NCBI GenBank assembly: GCA_016987375.1
Contig: PJRA01000160.1
Coordinates: 2,111,701-2,175,700 of the forward strand
Source: Brachionus koreanus
Taxonomy: Eukaryota > Rotifera > Eurotatoria > Ploima > Brachionidae
Length of the DNA stretch: 64,000 bases
Direction: 5' to 3'
The notes under the pieces were generated by a model. It was given only the letters and a program-made list of their open reading frames with translations. It did no database searches and was not told where the DNA came from. A program made the position numbers and the translations under genes. Shown one piece after another: positions 23,401 through 37,880 of this stretch (position 1 is the first letter of the stretch; each line of letters begins with the position of its first letter).

Positions 23401-26400
23401 CATACAGCTAAATTTAATTGAACCTGAAAATTCAATTTTTTTCGAAGTATTCAATAAGACTGAATATGTGCTAAATGTTGATGAAAATTGGATTGGTCCT
23501 TTGGCTCATATTGGAAACTTTTTGCCAAATGTTAAAATAAACTATAAAATAGATGGCTTAAACAATGACCAAACTATTTTATTGAATCAACATTTTTACA
23601 TGGACAATAACCAATTGATTCTTCGTGAACCATTTGACTATGAAAATTCAGATAAAATTTATAATTTTACCATAACAGCTAATGTAAATGAAAATTTGGT
23701 GTTTAGAACAAATGTTATTGTTTTAATAAACGACATCAATGATGAAATGCCAAAAATGTCTCAAAATGAGCTAAGTGTAGTCTTAAATCAGAATCATAGA
23801 AGCAAGGGTCAAGTAATTGCCAATCTATTTGCCACAGACTTGGACAAACAAGACTTTGAGAATGGACTTAAATTTGAGACCAATAGTGATAAAATAACTC
23901 TTAATAAAGTTGCTACAATTGATAAATTTTTGCACGGAGTTGAAATTATTTTGGCTGAAGATTTTGTTCAAGAGTCATATGAATTTCATGTGAGTGTTAC
24001 TGATAGCAATTCCCAATCAGATAAATGTCATATTATCATCATAGCTAAAAATGAACAAATTTATGACGAACTCAATTGGTCCGAGCCTGAATACCAGACT
24101 ACACTAAGAGAAAATACACCGACAGATACTGTTTTTCTAACTGTCAATGTAGTACCTGTTGGCCTAAAATCACCAGTTGAAGTTAAATACAAAATTGTCG
24201 GCCAAAATCCATTTTATGAAATAAATGAAATAACTGGAGAAATAAAAACATCTAATTTTAAAATAGATAGAGAAAATCCAAGTACTGAACAAAAATTTAA
24301 ACAATCAACTTTTTTTGTTCAAGCTTTTTTGATGCTTGATTCAAAAAAATATTGGTCCAATATTCAGCCGGTTTATGTCAAAATCGAAGATCAAAACGAT
24401 GAGCTACCTATTTTCGTTCAGCCGTCTACTAATTTAACAACAATAACTGCGCTAACACCTCATGAAATATATCAATTTCAAGCAATTGATTTAGACAAAG
24501 ATGACACTGTAGTCTATGCTTTGGTTGAGCAAAGTTTGGTCTCCTCAAAATCAGAAATAAATCTACCATTCAGAATTGATACCAAAAATGGAAGTTTGAG
24601 CTTTAACATTAGCGAATTAACTAATGATGATTACTTGACTTTATTGAAACAAGATTCTGAATTTAGCAGAATAAAACTTGTAGTCCAAGCCGAAGACTCA
24701 GATGGAAAAAAGACACACAGTGCTTTATTTGTGGATTTGTCGATCAAAAAGCTTACTAAACGATCAGACAAAGCTGAACACTTGACACCTATTGTTTACA
24801 GGCTAGAACCAAAAACTGATCAAATTAAAAGAATTAACGATTCCAAGTATACCATTGAGGAATCTGTACCAGAAAATACAATAATTGCAGATCTGGGCTC
24901 CTTCATCATTGATCATAAACTGCCTCTATCAGATAGCTTTAAAATAGAATCACTGAATGACACATTACATAATCCTGAGCTCTATTTCAGATACGATTAT
25001 GAAAATTCAAATTTAAAACTAATTAGAAGACTAGATCATGATTTAGCCAACAATTTGAGTCTTGTTCTAGTGACCGAAGACAATTTTAGAGTCAGATTTG
25101 ATTTTGATATTTTGGACGTAAATGATAAAATTCCAGAGCTTGAAATGGATGAACAAGAAATAAATAAATTCGGACAAAATTTAATTGTAGTGTCTGTGGA
25201 CAGCTTGGAGGATTATTTGAATTCAATAACTAAAACTGTTAGTTCGACACCGAAGCCACCTCGAAAGCCAATACCAGCTATGCCCGAATTGGGACTTCCC
25301 GAGAGGCCACTTCAATTAATGCCTTATATAACAAGAGAACTTGACAAAAATCGCGACTTGTTGCTCAAATTTGATAACACAGATTTGATTAAAACTTATA
25401 AGATTTTAGATACCGATAAGAATAATAAGTTTGAAGTTAAATTTGATTTGAATGGTACATCTGAACAAGTAGCTAGATCTTATTCGTTATCTGTAAATGG
25501 CACACATGTTCTTGTGGAAAAGAATAGTTCGATTTCGCCCGAAGATCAGGCTGTAATGGAAGAAAATTTACAGAATAGATTTAGGATTGAATTGTCAGAT
25601 GGTAAAAACAAAAATTTCTTTAATGGTGAAGTATACAGAATTGATGCTAGACAATTGCAACGATTGTCGACTTATGTGCCTAGAAATGGAAGATACCAAG
25701 CCGAGTTGTATAGATCCGCCATGGCAAATACAAAAATAAGTCTAAATCCTTTAATTCAAATTGAAAATCCTTTTCCGTATGACATTTTTGTTAATTTAAC
25801 TGGTAAACTTTCACATTTGTTCAACTATGCACCTAAGATGATACAATCTACATCCAATGTTAACTTTGGTCCAACTGAAATTTTGCTTAGTTTAAACAAA
25901 TCCTTAGAAGAACATGAGGATGATCTTGTTGGTTCAACTTCAATCGATCTAAGTCTAGATTTATATACAAAAAATGACTATCTCAATACTCTAATGGATG
26001 TAATTGGAAGATTAAAAATTTCGATTGATTTAAAAAATGAGAATAAACATCAGCCAAGAATTGCAGAAGTTTTGCCTAATGGTCGAGTAATTGAACTCGA
26101 TGAAGGTGTATATTTAAATAAAGAAATTGCTTCGATCAAAGCTTATGATCGCGACAAAGGTGACCCAGGTCGTATTGAGTACTTTTTGATAGGAAATTCA
26201 AATTTACTTAAAATTGATGAAATCACTGGAAAAGTTTATCTAAATGGTACATTGGACGCTGAGGCCGAACAACTTATTGTATTTTTCTGCTATGCAAGAG
26301 ACTTGGCACCTGCACCTTTTGGCAGAAATTCAGAACTTCAGCGATTTGAAATTCAAATTAGAGATGTAAATGAATTTACGCCTGTTATTCAGCCTGGTTT

Positions 26401-29400
26401 GAGCTCATTGACGTTAAAAGAAGCTACTTTTGACTCGGAGAACAAGACATTTAAAGTAGTGGATGACTTCAGATTTGACTGCTATGATAGAGACTTGGAT
26501 TCAGATTTGGAAATAAGACTTACATCCATTCAATATGTGTCAAAGCATGATACCTTAAAACTGCTAGATGTACCTAAACTTTACAGTTTAAGTAATTTGT
26601 TCAGACTTGTGTACCAGAATTCGAGCAGTCAAAATTATAAGAGTGCTCTGTTGGCTTACACAAGCAACCTTGATTATGAAAAGCTGTTCAGGCCAAATGA
26701 AACATTGATAAGAATTGACGTTTCATGTTCGGACAGTGTATTCGAGTCAATGAGCAAGTTGATTGTTAAAGTGGAGGACGAAAATGATAATGCACCTAAA
26801 TTCACTGACAAAAATTTAGTAATTAATAAAGATGAATCAAATTTGCTTGAGAGTATTGCAAGAATTGAGGCATCTGATAACGACCTGTCGGCTCAATATG
26901 GCAATCAATCGCTCAAGTATAAAATTAACAAATGTAACCCTAACACTTTTGACATTTTTATTGATGAACGTACTGGTGAAATTAGCTCCAAGCTTTTGCT
27001 CGATTTTGACACTGAAGAGGTAAAATTAAAGAAAAAAATTTTTTGAAAGTTTCTTTGAAAAAAAAAGAATAAGATTAGAAAGCATGAATTATTTTCAAAT
27101 TCCATTTAGTGTTGTTTTTGTTAAGTTATCAAAATTGGAATATTAAGTTCGATGCTAAAATTTTATCTTATTTACAAATTTATAATTTTATTTAATTAAC
27201 TTTTATCAATTAACTTTTAACAAAAAAATAAAATAAAACCTAGCCTTTTTTTCGGCTAGTATTTTTTTTATATTTAATCTAAATTTAAGTTATTTTCTGT
27301 TTGATAATCTTTAGGTTGTGACTATACATGAAAGAAAAATCTGCTACACATACTAAATTAATTTTTAGACTAAAAAATTTTGATTCTGCTTTTTGAAATT
27401 CTTTTTTTTTAAGACAAAATAAAATTAAAAAAATACTTTTTTTATAAATGTTCAAGATAAAATATTTAAAGATAAGATATTTTTTTTATTAAATTTTCAA
27501 TTATTTAAAAATTTGCAAATTAATTTTTTTGTTTTTATTTTTTTTCTATTTATTTTAGCATTAAAAATGATAAAAATTTAAAAGCTCAATATTTTTAGTT
27601 CATAACAGTATTTTTTTTTTGCTAATTCAGAAAATATAGTGATACCATCAAATTTGTAGCTTTTTGAAATTGAGATTGACGTTTAAGTGAATATTCAAAT
27701 TTTATTATTTAAAAGATATTTTTGATAAGTTCTCAGGCTCAAACTCAGCATCATCCTTCAACTCAGCCTCATCTCAAAAATTTTAAAATTAGATGGCATC
27801 ACTGTATAAATATTTTCTCAAGAAATTTCAAAAATCAATTAACTTTTTTGTTTAAATGATAGTATTAATAAATTGATCATTAATTTTAGAATTTTTTAGT
27901 TTTAAAAAAATTTCAATTTAATTTTTTATTTCAATTAAAGGTTATCAAAACCAGAACTCAAATATTTAACAACGAACTTAGTTATGTAGAACAATTAGAT
28001 TTTTTCAATAATTTTAATCGTTTCAAATGTGAAATAATTGTTCAAGATTCAGGCTTATATGGAACTCCGTCGAATTTATCTCTGTCAGACACGATGAACT
28101 TGACCATAGTTATTAATAACATAAATGATAATCCGCCAGACATTCGCTTGGACAAACAAAGCGAAAATTTAATTGAAGTAAAAGAAGGTGAACAGACCAG
28201 AGGTGCTATTTTACAAAAAATAAGCGTCTTTGATAAAGACGGTGCATCAAACTTAGAATGTGTCTTCGGAACTGGTCTTAAGACATCAGATCCATTCGAA
28301 CTGCGAACAAGCTTGGATGCCCAGGATCCACATATCACATGGTGTATTCTTAAGGTCCGTGATGACATGATAGTTGACTATGACATTGTCAAAAAATCTT
28401 ACTATCTTCTAGAACTAGTTGTTACTGACAATATACCAACACCGGTCTACCCAAATCGTGGTGTTTCTCGAGCACAAATACGAATCCGAGTCATTCCTGT
28501 TAACAACAAGCCGCCTAGATTTGTTAATGGAAACGAAGAAACATTCAATGTCCTTGATTCCATTCGGCCTAACACCCTAATTGGCACAATCTTGGCAACT
28601 GATATGGAAAATCCCAACCCAGACCGAATTATCTACAAATTTGACACATTTTTACCAAGAAGTCTTTACAATAAGTTTGAATTGAGACAAAATCAGAACT
28701 CAACTAGTTCATACTGGGGATCTGTGGGAATATTTACCACACAAACTCTCCTTGTATCCGAAAGTCCATATATACTGACCATAATAGCTTATGACGGACC
28801 ACTCGAACTCAAAGACACTCTTTCGAGTCGTAAAATAATACGAATTAATGTTCTCAATAAAGGAAGTATGAGTGTTTGGATAAACGAAACTAATGGTCAA
28901 CCAGTAGATTTTTACACAGTGGATCTTGAAGAAGAACAACCAGAAAATACACCATTCTTAACCGTAAAGGCCAATATACCCAATGCAAACAATAAAGATT
29001 TATTCGATTCAAATTATGTCACATACTCAATTTTGGATGAAAATAACACTACAAATCCTTATTATACAATTGATGCCAAAAGTGGAGTTCTACAAACTAC
29101 AAACAAAACAATAGACTTTGAAAAAATGAATCAAGTTGACTTGGTCAAACAAATGAGGAATGTTAAAGTGCGTGCAACAAGCTCTGATGGTTTGTTCTCA
29201 TACTCTACCCATGTTTCAATTAATATCATAGATATAAATGATAATAAACCTAAATTTGAGTTTTCAAATTACAAATTTTGTGTAGTTGAAAACTCTACCG
29301 AACAGAGTGTTTTTGGTATTGTGCGTGCTTTCGATCTAGATCATGGATCAAATGCAATTGTTAAATACAAAGTAAAAGATGAGAACAATTTTGTTCAAAT

Positions 29401-32400
29401 AGATGAAGTGAGTGGAGAATTAAAGACTCTGAATCCCAGTCTAATTGACAGAGAAGTGAAATCTTTTTTTAACATCAAAGTGATTGCCTATGATATTGAT
29501 GAGCTCGAAGATGAATTGGATCTTGAAATTTGTGTCCTAGACATTAATGATAATCGGCCTGTTTTTGACTCTGATACTTTGACCGAACATCAAATTGAAG
29601 AAAATACTAATGAATTCAAATATCGCTTGAAAGCTAGTGATTTGGATTTTTCTCACAATGGAACTGTTTACTTTTATTTTGACGATGAATTAAATTCAAA
29701 CGAGATAACACAAAAATTTAGAATTGAACCTATGTCTGGATTAGTCGAACTAATAACTCCTTTGGACTACGAAGCTCAGCAAGAATATAATCTACTAGTG
29801 ACTTGTTCAGACAATGGCAATCCAGTTAAATTAAAAAGCAATTTGAATATAAAAATAAAAGTAATTGATTTAAATGACAATAAACCAAAGTTTAGTGCCG
29901 AAAATAATGTTCGAATTTTTGTAAATGAAGCATTGAAATCTGGTCAAATAATTACCAAATTAAATGTAACTGATTTAGATATTAGTGAACAATTTAGTGA
30001 TACTAAATTGGAAATTTTATCAGTTAAATATTTAAAATCAAATAATGAATACTCAAATTTGGCAAGTTCAATTTTTACTATTAATTCAAATGGTGAAATT
30101 AGTTTGGGTCATGGACATAATTTGGATTACCAGAAATACCGTGAATATCTTATTGAAGTAAAAGCAGTTGATTCGGACAGACCTGAGTTAAACGATTTAT
30201 TTAAATTGAGCGTTAGCGTGAAGCCATCTAATGACAAAAAACCAGTTTTTGAGCATTTTTCTGGTGGATCAAGGCATACGACTCTTTACCGCAAATCGCT
30301 AGCTGAGTCCAGAGACAACGACTATGTAATTGACATAGTCAAAGCAACTGATCCGAACAATCATGGAGTCAGATACTATTTAGACTCAGTAGTCGAGCTT
30401 GATGCCAACAACAATACAAAATCGATTCCTGATGACTTGTTCACTGTTGGTCTAGAAGATGGAGCTGTCAAGACCAGAAAAAAACGCTCTTTCTACTCCG
30501 GTGATTCTTACATTCTGAATATCAGAGCAGTCTCCAAACTAAATGAAACTCTAAGCAGTACTACTACTCTCATTGTCAAAATAGACTCGGATTCCGATTC
30601 TCTTTTCGAAGAACGAGTCATTGAAATCTTTTTGGATGAAAATTCACCTGGAAACAAATTTATCACCCAGCTTAAACCAAAAGATGTCGCACACAAACTC
30701 AAATATAGTTTAAATAATGAGTTTTCATCGCCTCAGGATCTTTATTTCAAATGGTTCGAAGTTGATTTAACCACTGGAGTTGTAACTACTAAAAGTGATG
30801 CTAGAATAGATGCTGAACAAACCGATGAGGTTCTGCTAAGTGTGGATGTTCTTGATGAAGAAAAAGATAATGTTATTGAAAATTTAATAGTTAAAATAAT
30901 AATAAATGATTTGAATGATAATTATCCAATATTTGAGTCTGGTTATAATTATGAACCTAGTATATTGGAAGATGACAATACAACAATTCAAATTGAACGT
31001 TTTGTAACAAAATTAAAAGCGTTCGATTTGGATCGAACAGCTAATAATTCAAATATAACATATGAAATTGAAAAAGTAACTGGTCTAAGTATGGATGCAT
31101 TTAGACTTGATACTGATCCTACAAGTGGTGAAGTTAAAATCATAAAAACCAAAGGAACAAATTTAGATCGTGATTTGCCAAGCATTGGTTCAACTATTCG
31201 TATTAAAATTCGCGCACAGAACACTTATAATTCAGCTATTCGTACAAGCAAAGAAATTTTACTCAACTTGTTTGATTTAAATGATAATGCACCTACTTTT
31301 TATGATAAATCAGATGTTCAATTGAGTCTATCCGAAGATGAACCGGTTGGAAGTAAATTTTATCAAATAAAAGCTTTAGACATCGACGATGGTCTTAATG
31401 CTCAATTGGCCTATGAAATAAAGCCCAAATCTGGAATTGTTGAAATTGATTCAGAAGGATTTTTGTATCTTATTCGACCTTTGGACTACGAGTTAAATAA
31501 AGAATTAAATTTTAGCATAGTTGTTAAGGATAAATCATCAAAACCTTTAAGTGCATCCAAAAAAGTTTCAATTAAAATTTTAAATGTGAACGACAATGAG
31601 CCAAAATTTGATGATTTACCCAAAGATGACCAAGAGCATATGTGCAGTTTATCATTAGTAGAAAATATGCCTAGTGGAAAATTGTTTCGCGTGGAAGCCA
31701 GCGATGCTGATTTTCCTATAAATCCAACTTTTAGCTTTAGTTTATCGAGCCTTAAAACACTTGAACATAAAACGCGATCTCAGATTGCGCTTGAGAATGA
31801 TTTGTTCAAGATTGATCAGCAAAGTGGCGATCTGTTCCTAATCGGTGATCTTGACCGAGAAAAATTCGATAATTACATCCTTGAAATTTCTGCCAAAGAT
31901 CAAGAAATAAATGGAGTATATTTGAAATCAAGTGTGGAATGTTTTATCAAGGTGTTAGATGAAAATGACAATAGGCCAGAATTTTTGCCATCAATTCAAA
32001 GAGAATACAAAATTTTACCAATTGTTAATGAAAGAACACTTATCGGCTACTTTGCCGCATCGGATCCTGATCTTGGCTCCAATGGATCTGTCATCTACAC
32101 TATAAAAAACAATTATCAAGGCATTTTTGAAATAAATTCTGAGTCATATTTGTTTTTGAATTTAAAAAAAATGAGTGACAAAAATCACGACTTGCATGAT
32201 TTATATGAATTGCAAATAATGGCTCAAGATCTTGGCACACCTCATAAATTGGACTCGACATTTAACATCAAGGTTAGAATCGATTCAAATTACTTTTCTT
32301 TTGACCAGCAAAATACTGATCGTCTTGAAATAAAAACTCCAGATTTTGTTGATTTGGATGAAAATTCCGAATCTGGCACCAAAATTGGTTATGCTCGAGT

Positions 32401-35400
32401 TCTCAACTCTTTTGACTCTATAATCAGTGAACAAAATTCAAAGTCGAAAAATCGTCAAGTTAAGCTCAGATTTAAACTATTGACATGCAATGACACATTC
32501 ATGATAGATGAAAATTCTGGCCTAATTGATGTTAAAGACTCCAGAAAGCTTGATTATGAATTGATTAAGGAATTTGTTGTTACAGTTGAGGCCATAGAGA
32601 CTCAAGTCATGAGTTCGTTTTCTAAAGTTAGAACAGGAACTAGTAGTTTTATTGTTAAATTAAGAAATTTAAATGATAATCCAGTTAGTTTTTCGCAAGA
32701 AGTTTATGAGGTGAATATGAATGAGAACCAGAAAACAGTGCCTTTTGATCTGAATCTTTTGATTACACTAATAGATCCAGATTTAGATTCACCTAAAACT
32801 CAGGCCATCAATCAATTAAATCCAATTGAATTAAAATTATCTGGATTAGAAGCTTCTAGTTTTAGACTTAGTAAAATAAGTCCATTTGTTTACAAAATTA
32901 AGTCGTTTGAGCATTTTGATTATGAAATTCAGCGAAAATATGAATTTTTGATTAATGCTTGGGATGGTTTATTTAGATCAAGTGCCAAACTGATTGTGAA
33001 CATTGTGGATGAGAACGACAATCGTCCCATATTTGATCAAAAGACATACGAGTTTATAATTGATGAAAATTCGCCAATGAACACCCATGTCGGATTTGTA
33101 AAGGCTATTGATTTGGACAAAAGCGATGAACACAATCAAATAGTTTATAAAATAACAAATAGTCATGAGAATATATTCACAATCAATGAAAATTCAGGCC
33201 TAATTAGCGTTAGAGACTCGTTTAAACTGGATCGTGAGAAAATTGATTCATTTAATTTAACTATTTTGGCATTCAATCCAGGCAAACCTGAATTTTTTGA
33301 CACAGCCATGGTGACTATTAGGTTAAATGATCTAAATGATGAGAGTCCAAAATTTGACGAACCAGTTCAAAGAGTTAATATTAGAGAAAAAGTAGTAAAT
33401 TTGCCCAGATATTTGGCGAGAGTGCATGCAGGCGACAATGATTTAGGCTTAAATGGAACTGTGGAATATTTTATTAGCTCGGTAAATGACAGATCATATC
33501 AATTTAATACCGATTTTAATGACAATACGACTCTTTATTACATTGATAAAAACTCAGGAGCTCTTTTTTTGAACTTCTTCTTGAATGCTGATTCGCCAAG
33601 TGTGGAAAAATCATATGAAATTCGAATAACTGCTCGAGATATGGGTGGAAATAGCGATGATTGTTTTATTTTTGTTAATTTGATAGACATAAATGATCAG
33701 GCTCCTTTAGTGACTAGCCCAGTTGTCAATGAGTTTATTTTTGCGGAAAATTCTGCTATTGACTTACCGCTTTTTGAAGTCAAAGCCTATGATCCGGATT
33801 ATAGACAATCTATCATTCGCTATTCACTTGACAAGGATCCTATGAATGATTGGAAGAATTTCGAAATTGATCCAAACAGTGGTCATGTTTATTCAGTTGT
33901 CAACTTTGACTATGAAACTAAGAATGAGTTTAATTTGAGAATTATATGTACAGACAGCGGTATCATGATCAGAGAAGAAACTGAAGAAAATAGCAAAACT
34001 GTAAATGATTTAGAACGATCAATGAAACTTGAGTTAACTACAGAATATAGAGTCAAAATTATGGTCATCGATTTAGATGACAATGAGCCCGAATTCAATT
34101 ATAATCAAACATTTAAGGTATTTTTTGAAATTTTTAAGACTTTAGTTTTAATTTTCTTTAACTCTAGAAAGTTAGGGGGTTTTTGTTTAATAAAAAAATT
34201 GAAACTTTATTAATTTTATAAAATAGCTTTAAAAATTAAGTATCCTGTTTTAGATTATTTTGATCAGTTTTCAAGAAAAATATTAAATTTGTTAACACTA
34301 GAAGCAACAAGCAGTTTTTCACGTTTTTTTAATTCAAAAATATTTTATAAGAAAAAAATAATAATTATATAAAGTAATATAATTTTTTAAAGAAAATTTT
34401 AAAATCCACATAAATCAAAAGAGATATTCTCATTTTCAAAATCTATTCAAAAGATAAGAGGATTTAGAAATTTTTTGTACGACTCAAAATGACTCGTTTG
34501 GTGCTTCTAGTGTTAACATTACTAAATTTGAAATATGTATTAATAATCAGCAGGGCTCTCTAGTAATTTTCCTGACCTTGAAATTTATTATTGTTGTATT
34601 TTGTTTAATCATTTGTTTAAGATTTTTTCTAAATACGTTATGTTATTCTAAACTTTAAACGTCAAAAATTTGATGCTATAGATGAAGTTTGCCTAACAAT
34701 TCATCTTAAGCCTTGTTCAATGAGACCAAAAAAATGTTAAAAATTAGTAAAATTTATTTATTACAGAGAATTTACTTAATTTAGTTCCATTGACATTCGA
34801 TTTTTTTTAAATACTTTAGAAGTTAAGTTAAATTCAAAATTTTTTTTGGTCATATTCTTATAGTTTCTTGGCTGTTCAAATTCATTTCTTTATTTTTTTT
34901 TTAATTCCTATCTTAACAATAATTCGAATCTTAATTATGTTGTTTTACATTTATCTTGTTTTGAATTTTGTTTTAATTTTCTAGATGAGCTTTTAATTTG
35001 ATAGCAATAGATATGATAAAAATTTTAAATTATAAAAAAACACAAAAATTTTTGCTTAAAATTTTCTAAGTTGAGAAAAAAGGGTTCAATTATTTTTTGA
35101 TTTAAAAAAGAAATTTTTTTAATTTTTTTCCCATGTTTTTCTTTCTTTAGGAAATCACAGTGTGACAAGATAAAGATTTAATAAATTCAATCATTTTTTT
35201 TGATATTTTCAAAATATTCCATCTGAATTTTTAATCGTTTTTTCGTTTCAAATTTAAAACTGAATATTTAATATTTATTGGCAATTTATAAATATTTTAT
35301 TTCTTTTAAATGAAAATTAACTCTTATTAACAAATCTTATTTTTTTTAGGCAAATGTAAGTGAAAATTTGGATATTGGTTCTTTGGTTACTATCTTACCA

Positions 35401-36982
35401 TTGGCATTTGATAGAGATAGTCTGCCGGAAAACAATCAAATAAAATATTTCATAATTGATGGTCAAACGGACGGAAAATTTTCTCTAAATGAATCAACTG
35501 GAGAAATTTTTTTGATGGATGAGTTAGAACGAAAAGAAAGAGATACTTATGACATTACAATTCAAGCAACCAGCAAAGACCAAATTGATCCAGATGTTCA
35601 AGTCCAAGAAAAATCGCTACTAAAAGTTCAATTGATTGTTGTAAAGGACAAATTATTCATTGAATTTGACGAACAAGAATATTATTTAAGTGTGCAATTA
35701 CAAGATTCTGATACAAACTCGTCCACTAATGAACAAAGGATGTATAAATTTGAGGATTTGAGGCACCAACAATCAGGTCAATTTTCACTTGATATGAACG
35801 CTTTTCGCAAATCTGCAATTTTTTACGCTAAATCCCATTTAATCAAGAGAAAGATTAAACGAGTGGTAAAATTTAAGATAGAAATGCTGCAAATTATTCG
35901 CCATAATGAAAAAATTTTGACCAAATTACCTAATCACTTCATTGCTCACTCGAATCACAGTGATGTGTTTGATCAAATGTTTGAGACAAATTTTGATTCA
36001 AAATTGTTTGTTATTGACGAAACAAATGGAAAAGTTTATATAAACAAAGTATTAGCTCAAAAAGAAAATTATAAAATTGGAGATCGATTTGTGATAACTT
36101 TATCAGCCTGGTCGCCAAGTCAATACTCGGATGAAACAGAAAACACAGTTACCCAGCTAACTATACGATTGACAGATAAAGACTACAGTTTTATAATGCC
36201 TTTAAAGAGCCATGATTTACAGGACATTATGTTCAAATCACTCAATCCACTCAAACCAAAATACATACCCAGAATGCTACAAGCTGATGGAGTTAAAGTT
36301 GCAATTCAAGATTTGCTAAGTTCAAAGTCAAGCACTTCCAATCTAATGAAATATAGCCTCGTTATACAAGTCGAAGCCAAACAGGAGAAAAAAAACTTAG
36401 ATTTGGACTTGTTTTTAAAGATTTGGAAGAATTTTTCGCCATCTAAAGCATTAATGAACGAATTTGACCATGGCTTTATTGACCCAAGACCATTACAAGA
36501 TAGAATTGATGACACAGATATTTTTAGTATCTACAAACCATTTTACTCAAGTTGGCTTTTCTGGTTACTATTCTTAATTGGATGCTTGTTGATTATTATC
36601 CTTATATTTTTTGTATTTTGTTTACGTCAAAATCATAAGAATCAAAAAATTTCGTGAGTTTATCAACAAAATGTTTAGTTTAAATGTTTTTGTAAATTTT
36701 TATTTTATTTTAGGAAAAAACCTGGAATAATTATTGAATATCCGCCAGGCGTAAATCCGATTTATAACGATGGAGTTTTGTCCCTGAACAAGTGGGTTTT
36801 AAAAGTTGAATTTAAAATCAAAATGTTTAAAAATTTATTATTGTAGTAATGCTAGGCCAAATTCAGTAAAGCGAAAAGTAGTACCGGTGGAAATAGATAA
36901 TTCACCTGCTACAATAAAAAGTGACGACCGATACGAAGAAAAAGAGTTTAGAATTGACTTTGATGATGAAGAAGAAGTTTAA
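20459..36982 (+). CDS. Giant cadherin with about thirty cadherin repeats, single transmembrane segment, short tail
   Basis: A calcium-dependent adhesion or signalling receptor at the cell surface. Exons 20459-27019, 27941-34117, 35350-36653, 36714-36791 and 36847-36982 join in one frame to about 4,751 residues. ATG 20459 begins a signal peptide (MTKGALLGLIFLMSIFIGSIYS). Roughly thirty tandem cadherin repeats follow, each closing with DxNDNxP-type calcium motifs (DLNDNKP, DENDNAP, DINDNRP, NVNDNEP and others), with several degenerate boundaries in the first third. Around residues 1580-1880 is a stretch poor in cadherin motifs that starts with a Pro-rich linker. RKKR at 30476-30487 is a furin-type site. 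The only membrane segment is near 36547-36628. The tail is about 80 residues and ends EEEV. No EGF or laminin-G domain is seen, unlike Fat; Dachsous-, CDH23- or lineage-specific cadherins are the nearest architectures. Confidence 0.92.
27020..27940 (+). other. Intron 1 of the giant cadherin
   Basis: A 921-bp AT-rich intron with a GTAAAA donor and TTAAAG acceptor, joining codons in phase 0. No nested gene or repeat is recognised. Confidence 0.75.
34118..35349 (+). other. Intron 2 of the giant cadherin
   Basis: A 1,232-bp intron with a GTATTT donor and a T-rich acceptor ending at 35349. It carries a piggyBac-like MITE at 34292-34516; the rest is AT-rich without features. Confidence 0.75.
34292..34516. 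mobile_element. piggyBac-like MITE, copy 2
   Basis: A 225-bp element flanked by TTAA on both sides, with terminal repeats CACTAGAAGC...GCTTCTAGTG. The inner end GACTCGTTTGG matches copy 1 (4275-4503) in the reverse orientation. It sits in cadherin intron 2 and does not touch the splice sites. It has no coding capacity. Confidence 0.75.
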
Positions 36983-37880
36983 ACTTTTTTAGTAAAAATG
37001 CTTATCGATGTGTTATTTTTTGTATGTCAACCGGTGATTTTTTTAAATATTTTTTTAGCAATTCAAATTTTAAAGAATGGTTTTTAAATTATTTTATTCT
37101 ATTTATTTTATTTACATTATGGACTTACATTTATTTAACAAATCGTTTAATTGTATTTTAATTTAATTTTTTTTCAATTTTAGCCAAATTTATAAAAATT
37201 TTTTAGACTATTCAAAATTATTTTTGTGACGAATTCGAATTGTGTTTTATTTAAATTTTTTTTCATAAAATATAAAATTTTATTAGCTCAAATAAATTTA
37301 AAAACAACAGTTTATTATTTTTTTTTCATTTATTAAAAAATTTGAATAAAAAGTACCGTAAACCCTTGCGATATCGTGCGTGGGATAAATATTCTTAGGA
37401 TTGATTCTTAGGTTTTAGTGTACGCATAATGGAAAAGCGACCATCAACCCCATGTTAAAATCGGCCCTCTTGGGATGCGTGCATAAAAATTCAGATTTCA
37501 TGATTTGAGGCGGCGTTAAGATTACAATAATGCTGGGTCAAAAACTGAAAATGCTTACTTGAACCTGCATTATAAATTGAAAGTTATATATTTAATTAGA
37601 GGAAATAAAACTCAAGTTTTTGAGTATTGGTGCGGAATTAAAAAAAATAATTAAAATAATTTTTTTATTAAAAAAAATCGATTCTAAATCATGGTGCGGG
37701 GTTAAAATTTAAAACTAAGCAATTTAATACTAATTTTTAAGATTAAGTTAAATTTGAATTTATTTAGGCGTTTAGATTATTTTATTTTTTATATGTTTTA
37801 AGTTTTTTTTCTTTTTGATTAAGTCATATATAGATCCTATTGATTCTGCGTATTTAAAATATTTTCAAATTCTTTACAAA
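36983..37880. other. 3' UTR of the cadherin and 5' part of a pogo-like element
   Basis: The cadherin 3' UTR probably ends near the AATAAA at 37291. From about 37350 the base composition shifts to a less AT-rich segment (CCTTGCGATATCGTGCG near 37364) that may be the left end of the transposon whose remnant reading frame starts at 37881. Confidence 0.45.
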
